Assembly: GCA_020060215.1 (NCBI GenBank)
Contig: JAGVAP010000142.1
Coordinates: forward strand, 1-64,000
Length of the DNA stretch: 64,000 nucleotides
Source: Deltaproteobacteria bacterium
GTDB lineage: Bacteria > Desulfobacterota > DSM-4660 > Desulfatiglandales > HGW-15
Direction: 5' to 3'
In this document: positions 1 through 8,594 of the stretch, piece by piece
Position numbering within the stretch: position 1 is the first letter of the stretch
Layout: the number at the start of each line of letters is the position of its first letter
Notes under the pieces: generated by a model
Databases searched by the model: none
The model's input: only the letters and a program-made list of their open reading frames with translations
What the model was told of the DNA's origin: nothing
Translations under genes and position numbers: made by a program

Positions 1-1
1 C

Positions 2-1231
2 CCGAGGAATCCGTACTTCCGGTTGCTGCAGAGGACGGCCGACGAGATCAACGCCTTAGGGTCGGTGAAAGAGCCTCCTCCCTGGTCGGCTCTGGTTCAG
101 AGGATTCAGGAGATCCGGGAGATGGCCGATGTCGAGAAGGAAAAGGCCAAGGGAGGTTCTCTCACGGCCGGCCTGAAGGAAAAGGAAGAGAAACTGAAGG
201 CCCAGATCCTCCACGGCCGCAGCGACGGGGCCAGGGTGCTGGAGGAGAAGCTGGTACAGGCAAAGGCATGGAACGAATACATGGAGGCGCTCGAAAAGAT
301 CAATGTGGGGGTTTCCTCCAGGAAGGAATGCTATGACATGTATTCGGGCAGCTTCTCTTACATGGAACAGAATCCGGATGGACCGCAGTCGCCCTTTGCG
401 GTGGCCTACAGCAGCCATTACAAGCTGAAAGGACTTCTGGGCGGGGAGTTCCCTCAGGTGTGGGACGCCGTCTTCGGACCTCTGGATTTCGTGATGGTCT
501 ATGCCCTGGATGAGACCGCCTGTTTCCTCCAGACCCAATGGGAAGAGCAGGTGCTGGGCCCTTTGCAGGCCGCCGATCCCGACAAGGCCTCTCGCATCCT
601 CTTCAACAAGACGGACGGGACGGTGTGGAAGTTTCTGGAGAGCACGGCGAAGCCGTTTATCGGCCGAAACGAATCCGGTTACTACCCGCGAAAGGATTTC
701 AGAAAGAACCTCCTCCCCTTCAAGCCGGATTTCATTCGCTTCCTGAATCAGGGATCGGCGGGAGTGATCAACTTCGAGCCCTCTTATACGGTCTCTTTGG
801 AGACCCTGCCCCTGGACACCAATGACGATGCCGAAGCAGAGCCCTATGCCTGCGTGCTGGAGGTCAACTGCGCGGACGGCAATGTGACCCTCGAGAATTT
901 CAATTTTCCGAACAGCGCCACCCTCAAGTGGACGCCGGATCAGTGCGGAGATGTCGTTCTCACCTTCCTGCTGCCCCAGATGACCCTTCGGAAAACGTAC
1001 AAGGGAAAAATGGGGTTCCCGCAGTTCCTCCGGGAGTTCAGGGACGGCAGCCGTGTTTTCTCTCCCGAGGAATTTCCCGCTCAGAAAGAGGGCCTCGAGA
1101 AGATGAAGATCTCCTGGATCAAGGTCCTCTACAGGATCAAGGGTGGAGATGAGGTGGTCCGGCTCTTGAACCGGGCGCCGACCCAGGTTCCTCCGACCAT
1201 CGTCACCTGCTTTGCGAGGGGAAAGGGATAG
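2..1231 (+). CDS. tssM: TssM (IcmF-like) T6SS membrane-complex protein, 3' end only
   Basis: The frame is open from the first bases of the window, so this is the C-terminal part (about 409 codons) of a longer gene whose 5' end lies outside. The visible part looks like the periplasmic C-terminal region of TssM/IcmF, with the family-like stretches GPQSPFAVAYSS, FGPLDFVMVYALDE and a final beta-rich segment ending PTIVTCFARGKG. TssM is the inner-membrane protein that with TssJ and TssL forms the envelope-spanning complex on which the T6SS baseplate docks. The stop is only 2 bases before tssA, so the two are co-transcribed. TssJ, TssK and TssL are not in this window and are presumably upstream. 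Identification is from motif recognition and the unambiguous T6SS context. Confidence 0.9.
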   Translation, partial: PRNPYFRLLQRTADEINALGSVKEPPPWSALVQRIQEIREMADVEKEKAKGGSLTAGLKEKEEKLKAQILHGRSDGARVLEEKLVQAKAWNEYMEALEKINVGVSSRKECYDMYSGSFSYMEQNPDGPQSPFAVAYSSHYKLKGLLGGEFPQVWDAVFGPLDFVMVYALDETACFLQTQWEEQVLGPLQAADPDKASRILFNKTDGTVWKFLESTAKPFIGRNESGYYPRKDFRKNLLPFKPDFIRFLNQGSAGVINFEPSYTVSLETLPLDTNDDAEAEPYACVLEVNCADGNVTLENFNFPNSATLKWTPDQCGDVVLTFLLPQMTLRKTYKGKMGFPQFLREFRDGSRVFSPEEFPAQKEGLEKMKISWIKVLYRIKGGDEVVRLLNRAPTQVPPTIVTCFARGKG

Positions 1232-1233
1232 AA

Positions 1234-2799
1234 ATGAATCTTCTGGATCTCGGCAAGACCCCCATCTCCGAGCAAACGCCGGCCGGGACGGATGCACGAT
1301 CCGGAACGGACCTGGACGGACTCTCATCCGAGGTGGAGAAGCTTTCCTCCCCGACGGCATCCAGCGGGACCGACTGGCGGAAGATCGCGGATCTCTCGGC
1401 CAAGATCCTGTCCGAGCAGTCCAAGGATCTGCTGGTCGCCTGCTATCTCTCGGCCGCGCTCCTGCGGTTGGAAGGGCTCGAGGGCTTTGGCAAAGGGGCC
1501 CACATCCTCAAGGAGCTCATGGAAAATTTCTGGGAAAGCATGTTCCCGCCTGTAAAGAGGATGAGGGCCAGGAGGAACGCACTCGAATGGTGGCTGGAAA
1601 AGACGGCGTCCGGGTTGGACGGGATCGGGCAGGGGAGTCTTCCGGACAAGGTGGTCACGCCCCTGCTGGAAGATCTCAGGTCCATCGACGGCTTCCTGGG
1701 TGAGCGCATGGAGGAACCGCCCGTGCTCGCAGGGCTCCTGGAGCGGATCGGATCTCTCCAGGCCGACGCGGGGACGGAGGTCAAACCCGAAGTCCCTCCG
1801 CAGGCCGCCCGGGTTCAACCCCGGCCGGCAGCTCCTGTGGCCTCGTCACCCGCTGCGGAGCCACAACCCCTCTCCGGCGGCGCACCGGAGAATGAAGAGG
1901 ATGCCGAGAGACGGTTGAGAGCGGTCTCCCAGGCACTCAGCGAGCTGGCCTCCTTTTATCTCTCCAGGGATCTCTTTCACCCGCTTGGGTATCTCCTGGA
2001 CAGGGCGGCGGCCTGGTCCCCGGTGGTGGATCCTCCCCCAAGCGAAAACTCCATCACGCTGATCCCGCCCCCTCCGGAGCATGTGAGAACGAGTCTCCAG
2101 GATCTGAACCGTAAAGGAGATTGGGAGAACCTTCTCCGGAGCGCGGAGTCGAGCGTAGGGGATTTCCTCTTCTGGCTGGATCTGAGCCGATGGGTCGCCG
2201 AATCCCTGAAACATTTGGGCCGACTGAATCTCAGCGATCTCGTCTCCCGGGAGACGGCCGCTTATGCAGAGCGTCTGAAAGGGATCGACAATCTTTGTTT
2301 CTCGGACGGCACGCCTTTTGTTGATTCCGAGACAAAGGGGTGGCTCAAGCGGCTTTCCCTCGCACCGGTCGGGTCCGGTCCGGATCGGACTCCGGACGTT
2401 TCGGCCGATGCCCTGGAGACATCGGTCGAGGGGGAGCTTCGGAAGGCCATGGAGCTGTTCAGGGAGCAGAAGCTCCCGGAAGCGGTGGGGTTGCTGCACG
2501 GCCGCATTTCCAAAGGATCTTCAGGGAAAGAGAAGCTCCTGTGGCGGACCGCCCTTTCGACCCTGCTCGTCTTTGCAGGGGAGACCGGCACCGCCCTTCC
2601 CCATCTGAGGGAGATCATCCGGGATGTGGATCACTACCGGCTGGAGGAGTGGGACCCGGAACTTGCGCTCCGTGCCCTCATGGGTGTATACAGCGGCCTC
2701 ATATCGTCGAAGGATGAGAAGGCCGGGGCCGAGGCCGCCGAGATTCTGGACCGGATCGCGACCCTCAGTCCGGCCGAGGCGATGCGGTTGAAGACATAA
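1234..2799 (+). CDS. tssA: TssA T6SS cap/baseplate-associated protein, ImpA/VasJ type
   Basis: 521 residues. The N-terminal part (about 45-165) is an ImpA_N domain, recognised by the DWRKIADLSAKILSEQSKDL helix and the segment ending MFPPVKRMRARRNALEWW. A proline/alanine-rich linker (about 185-215) follows, then a helical C-terminal half resembling the long VasJ-type TssA extension. TssA proteins start or cap sheath-tube polymerisation in the T6SS. The ATG lies 2 bases after the tssM stop, consistent with coupled translation. The gene is followed by a repeat-bounded insertion carrying a broken GxxExxY gene rather than directly by tssB. Confidence 0.88.
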   Translation: MNLLDLGKTPISEQTPAGTDARSGTDLDGLSSEVEKLSSPTASSGTDWRKIADLSAKILSEQSKDLLVACYLSAALLRLEGLEGFGKGAHILKELMENFWESMFPPVKRMRARRNALEWWLEKTASGLDGIGQGSLPDKVVTPLLEDLRSIDGFLGERMEEPPVLAGLLERIGSLQADAGTEVKPEVPPQAARVQPRPAAPVASSPAAEPQPLSGGAPENEEDAERRLRAVSQALSELASFYLSRDLFHPLGYLLDRAAAWSPVVDPPPSENSITLIPPPPEHVRTSLQDLNRKGDWENLLRSAESSVGDFLFWLDLSRWVAESLKHLGRLNLSDLVSRETAAYAERLKGIDNLCFSDGTPFVDSETKGWLKRLSLAPVGSGPDRTPDVSADALETSVEGELRKAMELFREQKLPEAVGLLHGRISKGSSGKEKLLWRTALSTLLVFAGETGTALPHLREIIRDVDHYRLEEWDPELALRALMGVYSGLISSKDEKAGAEAAEILDRIATLSPAEAMRLKT

Positions 2800-2814
2800 G
2801 ACTAAGACCAACTG

Positions 2815-3105
2815 CCGCCACGAAGACACGAAGGCACGAAGGAGATGAAGTTCAGGCCTCTGTCGGAAAAAGAGGAATTTGTTGGCGCGAAGATCGTAGA
2901 TACTGCATTCACGGTGCATAAGGAATTGGGACCGGGCTTGCTCGAGAGGGTTTACGAAATCTGTTTTTGTCATGAGCTGTCAAAGCGAGGGTTAGGGTAC
3001 CAGAGGCAAGTCGATATACCGATTACATTCTGTCTTTGTGGCGAGATTCTCTTTTTGTGGAGAATAATTCTTTGTGACTCTTTGTGTCTTCGTGTCTTTG
3101 TGGCG
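2815..3105. repeat. Inverted-repeat cassette (family C, ccacgaagacacgaag) between tssA and tssB
   Basis: The left arm (2815-2843) carries cgccacgaagacacgaagg and the right arm (3070-3105) reads as its inverted counterpart, cttcgtgtctttgtggcg. They enclose a truncated GxxExxY open reading frame. Partial or hybrid copies of the same motif recur at 21694-21754, 37217-37249, 38475-38563 and 41734-41877, so this is a dispersed family. The cassette separates tssA from tssB by 330 bases within an otherwise tight cluster. Confidence 0.75.
2845..3027 (+). pseudogene. Truncated GxxExxY (PD-(D/E)XK-like) family gene fragment
   Basis: The first 60 residues resemble the start of GxxExxY proteins, with VGAKIVDTAFTVHKELGPG, then LLERVYE and HELSKRGL. 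After VDIPI the homology stops and the frame runs into the flanking repeat. The downstream D and E-x-K segment expected for the predicted nuclease core is absent. The frame would continue to 3168 and overlap tssB, but that tail (CLRVFVAKFLF) is translated repeat. GxxExxY is a common small family of unproven function in environmental bacteria. This copy is judged broken. Confidence 0.7.
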
Positions 3106-3128
3106 AAATTCTTATTTGGAGGTAGACC

Positions 3129-3614
3129 ATGGCAAAAGAGGGATCGGTGGCACCAAAGGAGCGTGTGAACATCATCTACCGTCCTGCAACGGGCGATGCC
3201 AAGGAAGAGGTGGAGCTTCCACTGAAGGTCATGGTGATGGGCGACTTCACCCTGAAGGACAATGACACGCCGGTGGAAGAGCGGAAATCGATCAGCGTGG
3301 ACAAGGACAACCTGGATGAGGTGCTCAGGGCCCAGAACCTCGAGTTGAAGACCACGGTAAAGAGCACGCTCTCCAAGGAGCCGGGGGCGCAGATGAACGT
3401 CAGCCTGGATTTCAAGAGCATGAAGGACTTCGACCCGGATGCGATCATTCAGAAGGTTCCGGAGCTGAAGCAGATGTTGGATCTGCGCGAAGCCCTGAAG
3501 GCGCTGAAGGGTCCTTTGGGAAACGTCCCTGACTTCAGAAAGAAGATCCAGGAACTCGTCAAGGACGAGGGGGCAAGGGCCAGGCTGCTCAAAGAGCTCG
3601 GCATCGAAGGATAA
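3129..3614 (+). CDS. tssB: TssB T6SS contractile sheath small subunit (VipA)
   Basis: 161 residues, the normal length for TssB. The family signature VNIIYRPATGDAKEEVELPLK leads into KVMVMGDFT, followed by ISVDKDNLDEVL and NVSLDFKSMKDFDPDAI. TssB pairs with TssC to build the contractile sheath around the Hcp tube in the cytoplasm. A GGAGGT ribosome site lies 6-10 bases upstream of the ATG. tssC follows 12 bases after the stop, giving a standard tssBC pair. The tssA gap is occupied by a repeat cassette, so expression may depend on read-through or a separate promoter. Confidence 0.96.
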   Translation: MAKEGSVAPKERVNIIYRPATGDAKEEVELPLKVMVMGDFTLKDNDTPVEERKSISVDKDNLDEVLRAQNLELKTTVKSTLSKEPGAQMNVSLDFKSMKDFDPDAIIQKVPELKQMLDLREALKALKGPLGNVPDFRKKIQELVKDEGARARLLKELGIEG

Positions 3615-3626
3615 GGAGGCGGTACA

Positions 3627-5111
3627 ATGGCTGAAGAGAGAAAAGAGGCGGCCCAGGCCCAGGCGCAGGTCGCGGAAGAGGGATCCCTTCTGGATGAAAT
3701 CTTGCAGTCCACGAAGTTGAAGCCGTCGGATGAAGCCTATTCCATTACCAGGCAGGGGGTGCAGGCGTTCATCGATGAGCTGCTCAAACCCGGCAGGGAA
3801 GGGATCAAGGTAAGCGCAACCCTGGTGGACGACATGATTGCCGAGGTAGACCGAAAGCTCTCGGCACAGATGGACGAGATCCTCCATGACAAGGATTTTC
3901 AGAAACTGGAATCCGCCTGGCGTTCCCTGAAGTTCCTGATCGATCGGACCAACTTCCGTGAGAACGTGAAGATCGACATCCTGAGCGTTAAAAAGGAGGA
4001 GCTTCTCGGCGACTTCGAGGATGCCCCCGAGATCACGAAATCCGGCCTGTATCGCAAGGTCTACACGCAGGAATACGGCCAGTTCGGAGGCCAGCCCTAT
4101 GGACTGCTGGTCGGGAATTATGAGTTCGGTCCCGGACCGCAGGACGTCAAGCTGCTGCAGAACCTGGCGAGTGTGGCCACCATGGCGCATGCCCCTTTTA
4201 TCGCGGCCACCAGTCCCCAGATGTTCGGGCTCGAGGATTTCTCGAAACTCCCCAACCTGAGGGACCTGAAGTCCATCTTCGAAGGTCCTCAATACATCAA
4301 GTGGAAATCCTTCAGGGAGTCGGAAGATGCGAGGAATGTGGGTCTTACGCTCCCCCATTTTCTCCTGAGGCTTCCGTACGGGCCCGACACCCAGCCGTCC
4401 AAGAGCTTCAGCTACAAGGAGGACACGACCGGCGGAAACGATACCTTCCTCTGGGGAAACTCGGCCTTTGCCTTTGCAACCAGGATCACCGACAGCTTTG
4501 CAAAATACCGATGGTGCGCCAACATCATCGGCCCCCAGGGCGGAGGATCCGTGGAAGATCTTCCCGTTTACCAATACGAGGCCATGGGCGAGATCCAGAC
4601 CAAGATCCCCACCGAGATCCTCATCTCGGAGCGGAGGGAGTTCGAGCTGGCGGAAGAAGGGTTCATCGCCCTCGCCATGAGGAAGGGGAGCGACAACGCC
4701 TCCTTCTTTTCCGCAAATTCCACCCAGAAGCCGAAGTTCTTCGGCACATCCAAGGAAGGAAAGGAGGCGGAGCTCAACTACAAGCTGGGGACCCAGCTGC
4801 CGTATACCTTTGTCATCAACAGGCTCGCCCACTACATCAAGGTGATCCAGCGAGAAAACATCGGCACCTGGAAGGAGCGTGGGGACCTGGAGCGCGAGCT
4901 GAACACCTGGATCCGGCAGTATGTGGCGGATCAGGACAACCCTTCACCCGGCGTGCGAAGCAGGAGACCCCTGAGGCAGGCGGAGATCACGGTCTCGGAT
5001 GTGGAGGGAGATCCCGGCTGGTACCGTGTGACCATGAAGGTGAAGCCGCATTTCAAGTATATGGGGGCCTCCTTCACGCTGTCATTGGTCGGCAAACTGG
5101 ACAAGAAATGA
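3627..5111 (+). CDS. tssC: TssC T6SS contractile sheath large subunit (VipB)
   Basis: 494 residues, typical for TssC. Recognisable features are FIDELLKPGREGIKVSATLVDDMIAEVD near the N terminus (shown here in two parts: FIDELLKP and DDMIAEVD), the HDKDFQKLESAWRSLKFL segment, GPGPQDVKLLQNLASVATMAHAPF (GPGPQDVKLL...) and LPHFLLRLPYGPDT, with the C-terminal sheath domain after QYVADQDNPSPGVR. It assembles with TssB into the sheath and is the substrate that ClpV disassembles after firing. AAGGAGG ribosome site immediately upstream. Confidence is very high. Confidence 0.97.
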   Translation: MAEERKEAAQAQAQVAEEGSLLDEILQSTKLKPSDEAYSITRQGVQAFIDELLKPGREGIKVSATLVDDMIAEVDRKLSAQMDEILHDKDFQKLESAWRSLKFLIDRTNFRENVKIDILSVKKEELLGDFEDAPEITKSGLYRKVYTQEYGQFGGQPYGLLVGNYEFGPGPQDVKLLQNLASVATMAHAPFIAATSPQMFGLEDFSKLPNLRDLKSIFEGPQYIKWKSFRESEDARNVGLTLPHFLLRLPYGPDTQPSKSFSYKEDTTGGNDTFLWGNSAFAFATRITDSFAKYRWCANIIGPQGGGSVEDLPVYQYEAMGEIQTKIPTEILISERREFELAEEGFIALAMRKGSDNASFFSANSTQKPKFFGTSKEGKEAELNYKLGTQLPYTFVINRLAHYIKVIQRENIGTWKERGDLERELNTWIRQYVADQDNPSPGVRSRRPLRQAEITVSDVEGDPGWYRVTMKVKPHFKYMGASFTLSLVGKLDKK

Positions 5112-5442
5112 AATCTGCTTCGCATATTTCATACAACGCCTTGCTTCGCACGGGTCTCAATTCCGCTCCAGAGCGGGAGTTGAATTAAATCGTGAAACGA
5201 CTTTAGGCCAACATCGTGGTCGGCCCTGCCAAAAATGTGGGCAGAGCCTGCCGCGGTGAAGCTGGATCACCGTGAATTTGCGGACACATCGATACGGCAC
5301 AGGTCACACTACTCGGAAGCGTCTAAATCGTTTATATCCAACATCAGTTTGGCAGTGCAGTGGGTTGAGGTGGAGTAGGTACTTCGCAAACGGGGACCCT
5401 GTGGAGGGGTTCCATCCGACCGAGAACAGGAGGAGATAAGCT
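5112..5442. other. 331-base tssC-hcp intergenic region
   Basis: No coding sequence is supported. A hairpin at 5157-5183 (tcaattccgct / agcgggagttga, one bulge) follows tssC and might attenuate read-through. A smaller hairpin, ggtga-N7-tcacc, lies near 5256-5272. An AGGAGGAG ribosome site precedes hcp. The size of the gap suggests separate control of hcp, which is often expressed more highly than the rest of a T6SS cluster. I see no convincing -35/-10 or sigma-54 motif. Confidence 0.5.
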
Positions 5443-5928
5443 ATGCCAATGCCATGTTACATGACCGTCAAGGGAAAGGATCAAGGGGACATCGAAGGTT
5501 CATGCACGATCAAGGGCCACGAGAAGACGATCTTGGTTTGGGAGCTAGACCATAGTGTGACCATTCCTGTTAATCCAAGCACCGGCGGTACAACCGGGCA
5601 GAGGATCCATCTGCCACTGGTCATCACCAAGGAGATCGACAAGAGTTCTCCGAAACTGCAGCAGGCCGTATGCACCGGAGAAAAAACCGAAGTGCTGCTT
5701 GAGTTCTGGCGTATCAGCCCTGCCGGAAAGGAGGAGAAGTATTACACCGTGAAGTTGGAAGGTGCAACCGTTGTGAAAACGGAGAACTACTTCCCTCTGA
5801 CATTCCTGGAGGAGAGCAAAGTTTTCAAACACATGGAAAAGATCTCCTTTACCTACACCAAAATTATCTGGACGTGGGTGCCGGACGGCATTGAATCGGA
5901 AGACAACTGGGAAGTCCCCAAGTCATGA
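5443..5928 (+). CDS. hcp: Hcp (TssD) T6SS tube protein
   Basis: 161 residues with the classic Hcp start MPMPCYMTVKGKDQGDIEG and the motifs HSVTIPVNPSTG, HLPLVITKEIDKSSP and LEFWRISPAGKEEKYYTV. Hcp hexamers stack to form the inner tube ejected with the VgrG/PAAR tip and can carry small effectors. It has its own upstream gap and a strong AGGAGG ribosome site. No extension or fused effector domain is present. Confidence 0.97.
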   Translation: MPMPCYMTVKGKDQGDIEGSCTIKGHEKTILVWELDHSVTIPVNPSTGGTTGQRIHLPLVITKEIDKSSPKLQQAVCTGEKTEVLLEFWRISPAGKEEKYYTVKLEGATVVKTENYFPLTFLEESKVFKHMEKISFTYTKIIWTWVPDGIESEDNWEVPKS

Positions 5929-6078
5929 TGCGATGGCAGACCGTGCTGCATCCTCTGCCGATCCAATCCCCTTCGTTCCCCTATCTGTAAAAGGGTATCA
6001 GGGTTTTCAGTGTGTTTCCCCTTTAAAGGGGGGCAGGGGGAATTTCTACGTTTTCACGAAATGATTGGATAGGGCCTC

Positions 6079-6492
6079 ATGAGAGAAGAAAGGCTCCTGG
6101 AACGAATTCACCACACCGAACTCGACCCCGAGCGGAGGGAAGGGAGCAACGCGGCTCGAAGGGTTCGCTCCATCATGAACCACCTTCAGCGCATCCTCAA
6201 TACCAAACACGGGAGTGTCCCTATTGCGGAAGACTATGGGATGCCGGACTTCACGGATCTTCCGAGTGCCTTCTCGACGGAATCCACCCATGAAGTGGAG
6301 AGAACGTTAAAAGCGGTGATCCTCAAATACGAACCCCGGCTTCAAAAGGTGAAGATCTCTTTTGAGTCCCAGAAGGAGGACATCCTCTCCCTCCGGTTCA
6401 AGGTGGAGGCCCACCTGATCGGAGACGACGGCGCGCCCGTCTCCTTTGAAACGGTGGTGGATGGGGCAGGAAAGGTGACGGTGAAGGACTGA
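6079..6492 (+). CDS. tssE: TssE T6SS baseplate protein (gp25-like)
   Basis: 137 residues. Shows the gp25/TssE pattern: RSIMNHLQRILNTKHGSVP, then YGMPDFTD, then EVERTLKAVILKYEPRLQKVK and a final beta hairpin. TssE is the T4 gp25-like lysozyme-fold wedge subunit that links the sheath to the baseplate. The gene starts with ATG at 6079. An inverted-repeat element begins 2 bases after its stop and separates it from tssF. Confidence 0.94.
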   Translation: MREERLLERIHHTELDPERREGSNAARRVRSIMNHLQRILNTKHGSVPIAEDYGMPDFTDLPSAFSTESTHEVERTLKAVILKYEPRLQKVKISFESQKEDILSLRFKVEAHLIGDDGAPVSFETVVDGAGKVTVKD

Positions 6493-6493
6493 A

Positions 6494-6853
6494 GAATGTC
6501 CAATGCCCAATTACCAATGTCCAATTTCCAGGGAAGAGGATCCATGTTCGATGACCCATGTGGGGCCCTGGCGTCGAAGAAATTGGGTAGCTTCGTAGGA
6601 TGGGTGGAGCGCAGCGAAACCCATCAACTTGAGCCACTGAACATGCCGCAAACCTCAAGACCGATGGGTCTCCCGCCGCTAACAGATGGCCGGGGTCCAC
6701 CCATCCTGCAGGAATTCTTTGTGCAGCTGTGAGGTAGAGTACATGATTCCACGAGAAGAATGAGTTTCCAATGAAGTCTGATGCCGCACGGTTTGTTGAA
6801 CCTTCTTGTCCTTACTTGGACATTGGACATTTCACATTGGTCATTGGACATTC
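6494..6853. repeat. Family B inverted-repeat element between tssE and tssF
   Basis: The left arm (6494-6535) reads gaatgtccaatgcccaatta... and the right arm (6815-6853) is its inverted counterpart (ggacattggacatttcacat). Inside it lies a different inverted element with tagga/tgggtggagcg ends (6595-6709). Other copies of the atgtccaat motif are at 9551-9724, 20959-21001, 21449-21512 and 63594-63662. Open reading frames across it (for example 6496-6732) translate repeat sequence and are not genes. Confidence 0.8.
6595..6709. repeat. Nested family E element (gggtggagcgcagcgaaacc)
   Basis: The sequence begins tagga tgggtggagcgcagcg aaaccca and ends with the inverted ccacccatcct. It sits inside the family B element, as if it had inserted there. 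A second partial copy with the same core, ggtggagcgaagcgaaaccc, is at 46362-46404. Related sequences are widespread dispersed repeats in proteobacterial genomes. Confidence 0.7.
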
Positions 6854-6866
6854 TCTGTAGACTACC

Positions 6867-8594
6867 ATGTCGACACGCCACTACCAGCAGGAGTTGCAGA
6901 ACCTCAAGGAGCTCGCCGTTGAGTTCTCAAAGGCGCATCCGGCCCTTGCCCCCATGCTCAGCGGCCAGACCCCGGACCCGGACGTGGAGCGGCTCCTGGA
7001 AGGGGTCGCTTTTCTCACCGGCATGCTCCGGGAAAAACTGGACGATGAGTTCCCGGAGATCCTGCATGGGCTCATGGAGCTCATCTTCCCACACTATCTT
7101 CGGCCGATTCCTTCCTCCACGCTGGTGGCATTTACGCCGAAGCCCAGTCTCAAGGAGACGCTGAGCGTCCCCCCCGGGTGCCAGATCGCTTCCGTCCCGG
7201 TGGATGGAACGGTTTGCACCTTCAAGACCTGTTTCGGCCTCGAGATCTATCCTTTGAAGGTTACGGCGGCGGAGTATGTTCAAACGACCGGAACCCCTGC
7301 GCGGATCAGACTGGCCTTGGAGCTCAGCGGGATGCCCCTGTCGAAGTGGAACGCAAAGTCCCTTCGATTCTACCTTGGGGGCGTCGACTATGCCGATGCG
7401 GCGGATCTCTACTACCTGCTGAACCGCCGGCTCAGCAGGATCGTACTGAAACCGCTGACCGGATCCACCCCTGCCGAGCTGCCCCTGTCGTGCCTGGCCC
7501 CTGTGGGCTTTTCCCGCAGCGACGCGCTGCTGACCTATCCGGCCCAGTCTTTCCCGGGATACCGGATCCTTCAGGAGTATCTGATCCTGCCGCAGAAATT
7601 CATGTTCCTCGATCTCCACATCGAGACCTGGAAGGAGAGGGGAGCAGGGTCGGGTTTCGAGATCATCTTCGATCTGGCAAGCCCGCCCGCCGTTTCTCCC
7701 CGGATCAGGCCCGAGAACTTCATGCTCTTCGTGACCCCGGCCATCAATCTCTTCCCGCATGAGGCCGATCCCATTACGGTGAATCACCGGCAGGCGGAGT
7801 ATCGCATCCGTCCCGGCGGACGGGGTGGACATGAGGTCTACTCCGTGGAGAAGGTGACCGGCCTCGTACAGGGGTCGGTGCAGCAGCGGGAGTATGTTCC
7901 CTTTCAGCTCTTCGGCAAGCACGAAAAGGAGAAACCGATCTACTCCCTGTCCAGGAGAAAGTCGCCTGTCACCCAGAACCTGGAACTCTACCTGGGGCTC
8001 ACCTACCCTCCGGAGTCTGAGATCGCAAGACAGGAGATGCTCTCCATCCAGTTGACGTGCACGAACGGCTCCCTTCCCGAAAAATTGCAGCTCGGGGACA
8101 TCTCTCAGCCGACTTCAACGTCCCCGTCCCTGATGGACTTCAAGAACATCCTTCCGCCTACCGCCCCGATCCAGCCGCCGATCGGCAGCCATGTGCTCTG
8201 GAATCTTCTCTCCCATATCGCCGTGAACTATCTTTCCGTAGCGAGTCTGGAGAGTGTCAGGGAACTGCTCCAGCTCTACATCTTCCCGGAAGGCCGGGAC
8301 AGGGCAAAGATCGCGGCCAATATGAAGAGGGTGGAAGGGATCACCGATCTTCGGGTGCAGCCGGCCAGACGTCTGGTATCGGGGGTCATGATGAGGGGCA
8401 ACGAGATTCGGTTGAAACTCAGACAGGACCACTTCGCCTCCACAGGGGACATGTTCCTCTTCGGTTCCATCCTGGACTATTTCTTTGCCGTGTACAGCAG
8501 CTTGAATTCCTTCACGAGACTTCTGGTAGAGGAGACATTGACCGGAGAGACCTACTCATGGGACCCGAGGATCGGCGAGAGATTCCTGGCATAA
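6867..8594 (+). CDS. tssF: TssF T6SS baseplate wedge protein
   Basis: 575 residues. The N terminus, HYQQELQNLKELAVEFSKAHP, and the stretch LEGVAFLTGMLREKLDDEFPE then LMELIFPHYLRPIPS are diagnostic of TssF (ImpG/VasA). The segment RTTG-like ATA is followed by beta-rich baseplate domains. With TssG it forms the gp6/gp7-like wedge around the VgrG spike. The start ATG lies just after the right arm of the family B element. The 3' end overlaps tssG by 37 bases. Confidence 0.95.
   Translation: MSTRHYQQELQNLKELAVEFSKAHPALAPMLSGQTPDPDVERLLEGVAFLTGMLREKLDDEFPEILHGLMELIFPHYLRPIPSSTLVAFTPKPSLKETLSVPPGCQIASVPVDGTVCTFKTCFGLEIYPLKVTAAEYVQTTGTPARIRLALELSGMPLSKWNAKSLRFYLGGVDYADAADLYYLLNRRLSRIVLKPLTGSTPAELPLSCLAPVGFSRSDALLTYPAQSFPGYRILQEYLILPQKFMFLDLHIETWKERGAGSGFEIIFDLASPPAVSPRIRPENFMLFVTPAINLFPHEADPITVNHRQAEYRIRPGGRGGHEVYSVEKVTGLVQGSVQQREYVPFQLFGKHEKEKPIYSLSRRKSPVTQNLELYLGLTYPPESEIARQEMLSIQLTCTNGSLPEKLQLGDISQPTSTSPSLMDFKNILPPTAPIQPPIGSHVLWNLLSHIAVNYLSVASLESVRELLQLYIFPEGRDRAKIAANMKRVEGITDLRVQPARRLVSGVMMRGNEIRLKLRQDHFASTGDMFLFGSILDYFFAVYSSLNSFTRLLVEETLTGETYSWDPRIGERFLA

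Noticed and set aside
6496..6732. A 78-codon frame between tssE and tssF
   Set aside because: Translates family B and E repeats; no ribosome site or homology.
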